Shown here: piece by piece, positions 40,657 to 52,854 of the stretch | How positions within the stretch are numbered: position 1 is the first letter of the stretch | Layout: each line of letters begins with the position of its first letter | Assembly (NCBI GenBank): GCA_036898135.1 | Contig: CM072511.1 | Location: forward strand, 40,744,243-40,808,242 | Source of the DNA: Oncomelania hupensis | Taxonomy: Eukaryota > Mollusca > Gastropoda > Littorinimorpha > Pomatiopsidae | Length of the DNA: 64,000 nucleotides | Direction of reading: 5' to 3' | Program-made: the position numbers and the translations under genes | The notes under the pieces: generated by a model | Told to the model about the DNA's origin: nothing | The model's database searches: none | What the model saw: only the letters and a program-made list of their open reading frames with translations

Positions 40657-43600
40657 AGGTGATTTGTGTGTTTAGTCAGCGGACATTAAAAAAAAACAAA
40701 GGGAAGTAACTAGATGAACTTCCTAAGCGTGTTGTGTGTGACCTAGCAAGATTATGATTCGCATTTAGAATGCTTTCGTAGCCATAGGGAAAAGAAGCAG
40801 AGAAGATGTGACAGAAAAACATCCAGTGTCAGAAAAACATCCAGTCACAAGAAGCAGAGAAGATGCGACAAGAAGCACAGAAGATGTGACAGAAAAACAT
40901 CCAGTCACAACACAAGAAACAGCGGTAGAGGGGGGGAATGAGATGGTAACAGTCAGTGAGAAAAGAATTGAGTCTGACACCAGAAAAGAAGATGAAGGAA
41001 ATGAGGTGTTATTAGTAAAAAAGATAAAGAAGCAATCAAATATTAGTTCTTTCTTTTCAAAGTTATAATTTTTTTTCATTTCAACATCTAAAATTAAAAA
41101 ATTCCAAAAGAAGATAAACTGGTTTATAAACTGTTAAAGAACTTGACTATTTGTATTTTATATTATAATATTAATAGTAAGAAAACTATACAGTGAAATA
41201 TTTGGTTACAACTATGTAATGCTTCAGCTGCAAATGTCTTTGTGAAATAGTAGGTTTAAAGCAATGCTAATACAAGACTCGTCCATATATTATGTCTGTA
41301 TCTCCATGTGGTATGTCTTTACAGTAAAATCAAATTAGAGTAAAAATACATTTAATCACATTGTTTGAACAATTGGAACGGTGTGCATAATGTGACAAAG
41401 TACCAATCAAAAAGAAATGGTGGGAGATAAGTAGGACTTACAGAGAAAAGCTTTAAAGAGGTAAGAAGGAACAAGAAACTGATTAAATAATTAAACACCT
41501 TGCATCATCTTTTTCTTTTCTAGCTCTTAAAAGAGGCTACAAAATTGAGTTAATTTTGATAAAATGAATTTTCTTACGGGGGGCTTCCCCCCCCCCCCCC
41601 CCCCCTGAGCCCCCTACAAGGGCTTTGCCCCTTGACCCCACCGGGGCCTAAGCGGCCCCTGGACCCCGGCTTGCAGTTGCAGTAAGCCCCATCAACTTTT
41701 GGCAATTCCCATCCCTGATTCCTCTTGCTACCCATGCCACCTTGACTCCATGTTAGAGAATCTAGTTGTTCTCTCTCCAATACAAGTAATAGGTTGAAAT
41801 ATACATACACCATCCGAAATAAATAAATAATAAACTTACTAGCAGATAAAACAGAGGCAAGTGCAGCAGCTGCATGTTTCTGGTCAATACTCAGGTGAAA
41901 ACTCCTTCATATGTGTAAAGAAAAAACAACACACTGAGCATGCTATATTAGTATAGATGTTTGCAATATTATATAAGATTCCTATCAAATCTGTATTTAC
42001 ATCAGGCTTGATTATTTTCTAAATAACCATGTGACATTATTTTTCTTGTGTTACGATTGAGACGCGCACGATAGTTGCTATCGTTTTCTGTTACAAAGCA
42101 TGCAATAATAGCGTGTATTTACCTTTAATTTTATTTTGAGCTGTTGCTAGAAGAAGCTTTGTATTATGTTGATAGTTTTCGTCGGTCGATATTGTTGAGA
42201 ATGTTCTGGAATTACTTGTTTATTATCAATCGAATTTTCCAGATCTTACAAGTAACAGCTGGTTGAATCATGTAGATTCGTAAACATTATGTGACATAAG
42301 ACAGTGCTTAGTTCCGATGACGAGTTTTATTTTGATTGGGTGTTATTGCGTCATACTGGAATGTTCAAATTTTTTCTCGAACGCAAAGAGGCTATATAAG
42401 TAATATGCTGTCTTCTTGTAGAGATGATCTTTGTAGTGATTTTCAAACAGCGATCTTGTACGCAATTGTTGATGTTTGCTGAACAAAGTTGGAAAACTTT
42501 ATACGACGATTCCTGCCTTGTTGCTGAGTGAACAGGTTGCGTGTATAAACAAATTCGAGTTACCCATATCAAGATTCAAGCATCGTGGCTGAATCTATTA
42601 TTGATAAATACCATATAATACCTTGTAATTCTGAACGATTGAATATCTATTATCCATGATATATACAAAGGACTCTACACTAGTATACTGTAGACTATTG
42701 TTACATTATAAGTGTTGTTAATCTCATTGTATCTGCAGTGGACTGTACACTCATGGCAAAGAGTCGCCTCAGTCTGAACACAGCAACAAGATGAAGGAAC
42801 AGAGGAACCGCCACCCCATGACAGGGAGTGACAGTGAGAGTGGCATCAGTCAACGAAAAAAGTAAATGTTCTTTTTGCATAGTTTGTGTAGGTATTTTTA
42901 AGGTATTTGAACATATTTGACAGAAACTAGATAACAGAACAGAGTCAGAGTGTTCGTTGTCTGACATACAACACTAAAATGTTTAAGAAATCAAAGAAGA
43001 AAATAAAAACGAAATCGTTGTTTGAGATTATTAATCTTTAGCTGCCTAGAGTCACCACGTGTTGCCACTGAAAGCTTTGTTCGTTTATTGTAATCACCAC
43101 ACTTCGCCAGCGCTGGATGCTCTTGGTTGAGCCACAGTACACGCTAACGTTGCTGTTTTTATCATTGGAAATGACTTTCAATATAGGGAACGAGGCAGTG
43201 TTACTTCCGGAGCTATTTCCATCCACTGCTCCTTCTCGTCTACCCCAGGCTTTCTCAGGCTTTGTCAACAAAATCGAAGCACTCTGCCAAAGTCTTGATA
43301 CACAACCCCTTACAAACTCTTCTTTCCATGATGTGCCTTTTTATGGTTGACTGTTCACTACCTTGCAGCCTGTCACATAAAACAGTCAGAAACATCAGCA
43401 AACAATGTGGTATCAAAACTTGCGAACTTGATGTGTTTTGTTGATATTGTATAATGATGTTTGTATTATTTAGTTTTTGTAAATGGGGGTTCGATAAATT
43501 AGAGTATAGCCTCAGCGTGGGATGTCTTTATTGTAAAGTGGCTGGCTGGTGGAGTGCTTTCAGTGTTACCACTAGGGTTGTTTCGGTGGATCTTTTATGC

Positions 43601-44728
43601 GGATCAGGGGTGAGTCCTCTTTCAGCGAAATTGTGGTCTTGATTTGGGGTCCTGATTCGGCTCTTTGCAGTCCGCTGGATCCTGTAAGCAATGAATAACT
43701 ATGTACTAACTAACTTCTTTTTCGTCATAGGTTGACCTCAACGGTTCTTAATCACTCTGTCTTCCACTGTCCGCAGTCTAGGTGTAATCCTTGATCAGTC
43801 TCTATCTCTTTCCATCAGCATGTTGCTAATGTTTGCCACACTTATTATCTCATTATTCGCCGCCCTCTCACTGAAAACGCTACTAAGACTCTCCTCTGCG
43901 CATTTGTTCTCTCTCAACTCGATTACTGCGATCCTCTTCTTTCTAATTCCCTACACTGTCTAATCAACAAACTTCAAATAGTTCAGAATCATGCAGCTCA
44001 TTTTCCGCTCTTTAAAGTTTGATCGTATCACTCATCTCCTTCAATCCTTGCATTGGCTTCCTGTTAAACAAAGAATTAACTACAAGGTTGCAACCTTTGC
44101 TTCAACATCACTGAATCTACTGCTTCTAGCTATTTTTCTGACCTACTACAACTCCATACACCCTGCGCCAACTTCGCTCTTCCTCTAATAATCGAATTTT
44201 TAGAATTCCTCACACACACAGCAAAACATACCGTCCATGTTCATTCTCTTATCACGCACCCCGTACGCTACCTGGAATCTTCTCCCTCACTCCATCAGAC
44301 GCTCTCAATCTCTGCAGACTTCCAAAACTTATCTTAAGACACATCTGTTTCCTCAGTAACTCACCACCATCTTCCTTCAGCCAATCATTATCCCAGCTTT
44401 GTGTGTATTTGTGTGTATGTGCGTGCGTGCGAGAGAATATTTGGACAATTCCATCATCCATCACCATGTCTCATTCCTTCTTTGTTTCGTATTTGTCATT
44501 GTTTACGATTTCTTGCCCTCCCATATGTTGTTGTTTTTGTAATTTTTTCATCCTAATTGTATTTGTCAGTAATTTTCCGTCTACTGTCATTGCCTTCCAA
44601 TATTGTTATTTTTTTATGTGCTTGAATCTGTATTATTGTCATTGTTACAATGCTTTGACTTTGTTTGTGTTATTGTATATTTATTGGACACGCTTAGAGC
44701 TGCCAAGATTAAGTGTTTTAAAATGTTC

Positions 44729-44802
<74 letters not shown>

Positions 44803-45376
44803 TTCTAGTGCTGTACTTTCAGTAGAAAGAGTATTGTGATTTTTTTTTAAGTTGAACTTTGATTTTCAAGTCTGTTCCATCTCAAAATAGTGGAATTTGA
44901 CGATGAAACCCTTTTTCACGAACTTTTTATGGATTCAGAATTTGATGATGAATTATTTCATGGCTTTGATTTACTCAAAATGACAGCTACGATGGGGGTG
45001 TATCTGATGAGGAAGAACACAAGGTTGTCGATATTAGTGGTGTATCGAATGTTTCAAGCCATGAAAGTATCGGACAAATACTGGATAGTTACCATAGATT
45101 GACGCCAATACAAATAATGCAGATACAGGGGAAAGAACTGTGGAAAATATTGCAGGGTGCTAAAGGTTAATATTAGTGTGGAGGAGAAAAGAATGGAGGA
45201 GAAAAAATAGTGTGAAACAAAAATAAATGTGCATATGATGAGAATTAGAACATTTAATTTTGGTGGTGATATGAAGGTTGCACTTAGACTTGAAGACGGA
45301 TTTCATCCACATTTTATAAGACATATTTCATTAGCTTCTTGCCTGTTCACTTTAATTTCATGTTAAAAAAACAAAC

Positions 45377-45410
<34 letters not shown>

Positions 45411-48400
45411 CTTTTCCTGTTTGCATTTTGTTAATTTAAAACCATTTTCAGTCACAAATGTTTTTTTGTTTTTTGTTGTTGTTGGGGCTTTTGTTGTTGT
45501 TTACTGACACTCTCAAAATATTTAGGACATGAAAAGTTGTTTTCTCTCAGGTTGAGGTTCATCATAATTGTGATTGTAGCAAGCATATTATTGGACAAGT
45601 TTGTTGTTTTCAGATACTTTCCTAATCGTCGTGGTTCTGACAACGACAGTGATGTTTCTTTGACACGACGGAGAAGGTACTAACAAGCGAGCAGTGGGAA
45701 AATGAGAGCATGAGGGTGGTGTAGGAGCGAAGGGGGATGTAGAGGAGTGGGTGTGAAAGATAAAGATTAATGTTTATCTGATACCTGGTGCCTAAATATA
45801 TTTCAGGATTTTCAGTCAGCTACTCAGTGATATATGAAATGGCAGCAAACAGAACCTATTCTTTCACCGGTAGACACAGTTTTGTGCACTTTCAAGGTGG
45901 TATAGATCTTTTTGAATATGAATATAACAAGATAAGAGGCTTGAAAGTCACATTATCATCCATATACATGCCAACCTTTAGATCGCAAGTTCACTCAGTT
46001 TTGCTACAAAAGAGTAAGATAGTACCATTTACATTTAAAATCATGTTAGCTTTTCAGGTTTTGTGAAGTTTATTAAAAAATGCTCACTTCGATGCTGCCT
46101 TCCAGTTGGGTACTCAGAAAAGAGGTTATGACAAACAGAGTTTTCAGTTGGTTTGTTCAGTATTTGCTCTTGTCTGCATGACAGATTTCTTGTCTTTTTC
46201 AGACGAGACAGTGACAGTGCTTCTGATGTGTCTTCACGCTACCCAGCCAGTCTGGGAAACAAAGCAAATTTTCCTGTGTAAGTTCATTTATAGAGATCTG
46301 ACACAGAAAAATTGCTTGAATGTTGTCGCAACCCTTAAAAAGGGAAAGAAAACGCAAATGATTAAATTTTAACAATTTTATTGCTTGTGCTACACGGTAT
46401 CATTGTAGCATGATAAACTTGTAATAATTGAAATAAACTTATAATGATTGAAAGTACGTATAATAAACATGGCGACTCCAACGAAGCTGTTCAGATTTTG
46501 GGGTGAGCCAGTCAGGCTAGTTATAAATATCTTCACCCGCCATAATGGGAGTGGGAAGGAAAATGTTGCAAGCTCTTGACCCAGCCACAGACACAAGGGA
46601 AATTTTATAGCAGTAATTAGGCAGACTTCTCCACTACGCCTACCGATACCTGCCACACTGTACACTTATAGTAACTGTCTTGTTGATAACCTCCCATGGT
46701 GTTTAGACATCAAGTGCATGAACAACAACTGTGAGAAGAAGACTAGCTTAATAGGCTTTATGAAAGAAAAGAAAAAAAAAGGAGAAAAAATACTGTTGAA
46801 AAGAAGAATGATATAAAATATGTGCTTGTATTAAAATATGTTTTACAAAAAATGTTTTACAGAAACACAATATTATAGTATACCTTATACCTATCAGCGA
46901 AGAATGGAAAACATGACTATCTCTGTGAAAGTATTAAACGATAATTGCAGGAACAATGACTTGGTGTAGGAAAACACGTATGCTCATGATAATATACATA
47001 TATACAGCTAGTACCACACACACAGTTTTCATAAAGAAAGAAAAACAAGCATGCTCATGTCGCTTGAACATGATAAACCCATAACAAAGTTACAAGTGGA
47101 AGAAATTGGTGCGGAAAACTGATAAGATGCAATTGCAGAATTCAAACACACTACAAAGAAATAATGATTATTGAAAACAAAATAAAACACACACAAAGTT
47201 TACAATCATTTCACGATCCATGCACGACAAAGACCAATATTAAGCAAAATCATGCATTTGCATTGTATGTGCATGTGAGAAAAATACGAACAAAGTTACA
47301 GACAGACAAACAGTGTGTATGAGAAGGTATTTTGTTAGTTTGTTGTTTGTGTGACTAAATAAATAATACTCACGGATGATGATTATAATAATGATGACGT
47401 AGTCTTGTATAGCTCAGGTATCATGGAAAAAGTTCATGCTCCTTGATCTTTCTCCACACAGTAGGCATAAAGAGTTTAACTTCTTTCTGTGATACTGTTC
47501 TGTATGAGCTATTTGAGGTTCACTATCCATTTTAATGTTAAATGAGTGTCCTTCTACTTTTTCCATATAGTGGCCACAATTGTTCAGTCGATTATTATGT
47601 CACTTTAAGGGGGGTGCTGTGTGTATATTTGTAACCGGCACTCACCCGTCTAGGATATGAGCGTCAGGATCTTCCCATACAGTGAGGTCTTCATGTACCT
47701 ACTAGCTTTTACTCTTTTTTTTATTGTCACACTGATACTGGTGTACACAATAAAATATGGATGTCAAGACAAAGAGGGTAATATTAACTGGAAATGCAAA
47801 TTATTTTTAAAAGTGATTACTATTTTTATTGTTTAATTTTTGACGTAATAAACTAAAAGCTAACTGAAACTTTCCAGTACAACATAAACTAGATCTTCCA
47901 CATGAATTAAAGATGAAACTGCAGTGAACTCTAAGGAATGTTGCACACAATTTGCAGTCACTGCAAGTCTAGGAAACAAACAAAAAAAATCACAAAAACT
48001 AAACTAACGGTAGAGAGTCCATGAAAATTTGCCACTATCCTATCCTATCCTATCCCGTAACTCATAGTCGTTGGGGCACCACAGATGATTGTTTAACAAG
48101 CGTACATTTCTTCACCACTGTGAGCATGTCATCGTGTTGTCTAATGGTTTTTTTAATGGTGTGTCGGACTTTGTTGTTGGTGATGTGCTGGGTATAGGAA
48201 ATGCATAGAAGTTTTCTGTAGCACCTCATCTCCATGCTTTGTATTCTGCGTTGTAGATCTGATGTGAGGGTCCATGTTTCGCAAGTTTATAGGAAGATGG
48301 AGATGACAAGAGAGTGCACCAGCCTTACCTTGGAATATAGACTGATGATCCTGTTTTTCCAAATGGGCTTCAACTTTGTCAGGGCCGCAGTTGTTTGGCT

Positions 48401-51400
48401 TCCTTTGTCTGGCAGGAGAGAGAGGGGGGTGGGGCGGAGGAGGTTGCTGGCAAGCTATAAATAGCCTGCAGCATGCAAAAGGCGGATACGCTGATAAGTG
48501 CTGCTCACATAGGAATTAAAGCTCGTGTGTAATGTCATCGGAAATATAATTTTGTCAATACATATAGTTATTAAAATATCATGATTTCTTTTCATCAATT
48601 CTACTACTGTTTAGTATTTAAAAAAAATGTTTTTATTGTCTTTTAAAATGTTTATTTTTGTTTTAAATATTTTTATTTAGAAGGTTTTAATGATTTTTGT
48701 GACAGATTGTACCCCTTCCATGACAAGGAGAATCGACCCAATGGTTCCATACCTTCCTTACATTCTGCTCCAGCTGGCGAATCAAAACAGAGGCGGCGTA
48801 GAAGGTACGGCATGTTCTTGTTTGCGTATTTCAGAATTTAGATACAAACATTGTTAAAATCCAGACATTTTAGTACAGAACTGCAGTTGAAAGCTAGACA
48901 TTTTTGTATTGCAGTTTAAATCAAATGCCTTTGACGTTGCTAACATGTATTGTTTTACATCATTGTCATTTTTGTAGTGTTTTTTGCCTTTCAAAAATTG
49001 TCAGATATAACAGGGTGGAGAACAACTGAATCAAGAAATCTCTGAAATCCGGCCAAGCCCCGGTATTCGCCCCCTGGAAGAAAATGAATGTATGCAATTT
49101 TGAAAGTAATTTAGGGCCTCTCCTGAAAGCAAAAAGCACAAAGTAAACATGAATAGAAACAACAACAAAGAAAAGAATGTTTTATGCACATGTCTTTCAA
49201 AAAAGTTAAGTCGAATCTTGATTTGTAGGCCTAACAAAGTTTGAGGTCCACCACTGTTACACACAAACTCCACATTTCCAATTTTACTGGGCACACGGTT
49301 GTCTATTTTTTAGCTGTAAACAGGCAAGACTTTTTATAATTTTAGAGATATTTAGGGGTACGTTAGTAAAAACACCACATCTTAGGTATTAGTGACTATT
49401 GTATAGATTTAAATGAAATAAAATGCAAAATGAACAGAAATAAATTCTTTTTTGATTATCTACCTTTTTATACTTCTCTTGTCATGTCTTGTTTTTTATT
49501 ACTCCATGTGTATACAAAAAAAAAGTTTTAAAAAGTCCAAACAAGCCCCCTTCTCTTCTTCACTTTCATGCCAGTCTGAAAGATCGTATGCATCATTGCA
49601 TGCACACTTCTGACACTAATTGTCTAATGTCAGTACCGATCTCTTCCTCCGACTCCAAGTCCATTTCTCTCACTTTAATGTCTGATAAATGGAAGCCTGT
49701 AAACTCCCCTTCATCAGTTGAAGAATCCAAACCATCCATTTTAGACACACACACAATAAAATTTGAAAATAAAATCGAAAAAAACGAATGCATCACAGAG
49801 AAAACTTGTGGAAATGCAGTCGAATGTTTTCACAACAGAAAAAAACGGAAGTCAATTGCCGGAAGTCTCGCAATCTTTCAAACAACGCAAGAAAATATAA
49901 CCACATGGTTGATACGGACGCTTTTGGACGTTTTGCCTGTTTAGACCTTTGGCCGCTTTTGGCCACTATGCCCAGTAAAGTGTAGCCCCTCAGCTTCTCA
50001 CACTCGGAACTCAATATTTTCTTTCTCGGAAATGCAAATGCCTTTCGCGGAAATCCGCGGATTCGCGGAGAATTCTCCACCCTGATATAATTTTGGCTGG
50101 TTTGGGACTTTTAATCATCTTCTATATAATAATTTGCGGATGACATTGATGGATTGGCTGGAGAGGAACAAGAACTTGAACAGCTGGTACAGAGGCTTGA
50201 CACCACCTCCAGAGCCTATGGAATGGAAATAAGTGCAGAGAAGACCAAAATGATGACCAACAACACCAATGGCATCAACACGGACATCAAAGTCCAAGGC
50301 CAATCCCTCAACACAGTGCATAACTTCAAATATTTAGGAGCCATTGTATCAGACAATGGATCCCGACAGGTAGTCCTCTCCAGGATCGCACAAACAACTG
50401 CTGCCCTGGCGAGGTTGAAGCCAATTTGGAAAGACAGGACCATAAGTCTACATTCCAAGGTAAGGCTGCTGTGCTCCCTTGTCATCTCCATCTTCCTATA
50501 TGCTTGCGAAACATGGACCCTCACAGCAGATCTCCAACGAAGAATACAAAGCATGGAGATGAGGTGCTACAGAAGACTTCTGGGGTCTTATTCATGAGTA
50601 CCGTGTAAAGTACACGCCATGTACAGCGAAGTAATGACTTGAAAGTTGCCGCCAACCCAAGGAGCTCAGTCGGTATGCACGGGTGACGACCTGACCGCCG
50701 ACTTTTAGGTTGCCGTGCAAAGCAAGATCACGGGGAATTCCCGATGAATAGCTTCAAATACGCATGTGCGAAGGCCGTGACCTTCTTTACTCTATTGCAT
50801 GCTTTGACTTTTGGTTTATGGTGATGGAGATTGAAAGTTCGAAACAACCCCAATGTTACGACGAGAGAGAGAGTTCAGTGTTGCTGGGGGAGGTAACACT
50901 GCACAAGGACTATATCCAAAGCAAGCACAGAAGCGGTGTTAGAAGAAAAAACGGGCAGTGTTGTAAGCGATCGCGAGTAATAATAGAGCCTAGGTCAGTA
51001 GATGCATGTGTCGTCTGCTGTAGGTTTTGATCAGTATCAATGTGGGTTTTACGATCTGTTTCCTTATTTACGAAAAATTAACAGGCTGTCCTAAAACCTT
51101 TTTAATATCATGATGATTATAAATTCGAAGAACTCTACAAGACAAATGTATTTTTTGTGTAACTTGTAGCTGTAAGTTGCTTGTTGTTTGATTACATTGT
51201 TAATTGCATGAGAAAAAGGACTGAAGCGTTACAACTGTTTACGCCATTACCCCCCACCCCCCACTTTATTTCAACTGAGTGTATGTTATATGTCTTGCTG
51301 ATTAAAAATAGGGTTTCAAATTAATCCCTTAAATTTTGTTGTTATCATTATTTAGCCGCGTCACATCACAAATAAGCAACACAGCGCACCTCAATGACAG

Positions 51401-52823
51401 TCACTTTCACAAACTTGCAATGTTAGAAGTATTAATTAGTATTTATCCCAGAGTGCGTTCTGTCTCGAAATACTCGATGGCGACGAAAAACTTGTCGATT
51501 ATGGTGTCGAAAAGCAATAAAAACAGCCATTTTGATTTCCTGTAGTCGGCGACTGACTCATTTAGATGACCTCCGGAGGACGTCTACATTTAGTCGCCAG
51601 TTTACGCGGCACAAGCGTGTAGTGGTCACTTGTGCATACCGTGTACCTCGCGGTAGTCGGCGACCACTGTTTGCATGCCGCCTATACGTTTAGTCGTCAT
51701 TCATAAATAACACCCCTGGGCATTTCCTATACCCAGCACATCACCAACGACGAAGTCCGACAGATCATCACACAAGCCATTGGACAACACGATGACCTGC
51801 TCACAGTGGTGAAAAAACGTAAACTCTGATGGTATGGCCACGTCACCAGATCATCAGGTCTTGCAAAGACCATCCTGCAAGGCACAGTGCAAGGAGATAG
51901 AAGAAGAGGGAGACCGAAAAAGAGGTGGGAGGACAACATTGAGAATAGACTGATTTGACACTCAGCGAAACAATCAGGGTTGCTGAGGACATGGAAAGAT
52001 GGAGCACGCTGGTTAAACGATCATCTGTGGTCCCCCTACAACCTCCGTGTTATGGGATAGGATAGGATAGGATAATAATAATAAATAATAAAGGTAACTT
52101 GTATAACACTTTTTTCCTAAATCTACAATTCTGTTCAAAGTTTAGATTGTTGACATAACTATTATTTTTTAAAACCCTTTCACCACAAAGTTTGCATTGA
52201 TGCAGGGCTGAACGCTAAATTCAAGAAATGCAAAGAGACTACCCATGGGAGAGTGACTAAAGTCTGTGTTCTCTCCCTTGGGTCATCTGTCACAGAATTG
52301 TGACTTTGGCACTCGGCCCTACACAGACAGACTGGTGAATATTTGATGTTGTATTGTGTGTAATTGTGCGAACACTGTTTGTGGTTTCGGACAGCTGGTG
52401 CTGGGAATATCTGCAGTTTCGGACAGCTAGTGGTGAACGGGTTACGAAAGGCAAAGAATAATACAGGGCTCAAATATCAGAACTATTTGAATTTATACAG
52501 GTTTAAGCTGCAAGTGATTGCATTAGTTTTACAAAATACAATTGTATTTTTGTAATTTGCAGAAGAAGCAAGTCACCAAGTAAGCGGCCCCCTGATGAGT
52601 TGAAGCAGCATTTTGAGTATGGATTCCTTTTACAAAATACTTTTATACGTCTTTTGCGTGTGCTTTTAACAGTTCATTGTGTTTGTAAGAATGTGAGTGT
52701 CAGTGTGTATGATGGTTACAGTTTGCCACTCTTTGAGTTTGATTTAGGAATAAGTCTTGTATAGCATCCATTATTCTTCTTCTTCTTCTTCTTCTTCTTC
52801 TTCTTCTTCTTCTTCTTCTTCTT

Positions 52824-52854
<31 letters not shown>

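Noticed and set aside
44603..44839. Poly-Ile frame near 44730
   Set aside because: Translation of the (AAT)n LINE tail.
49489..49944. 151-codon plus-strand frame inside hAT element 3
   Set aside because: The acidic frame on the opposite strand (49739-49593) looks more like a real protein start; the plus frame has no domain.
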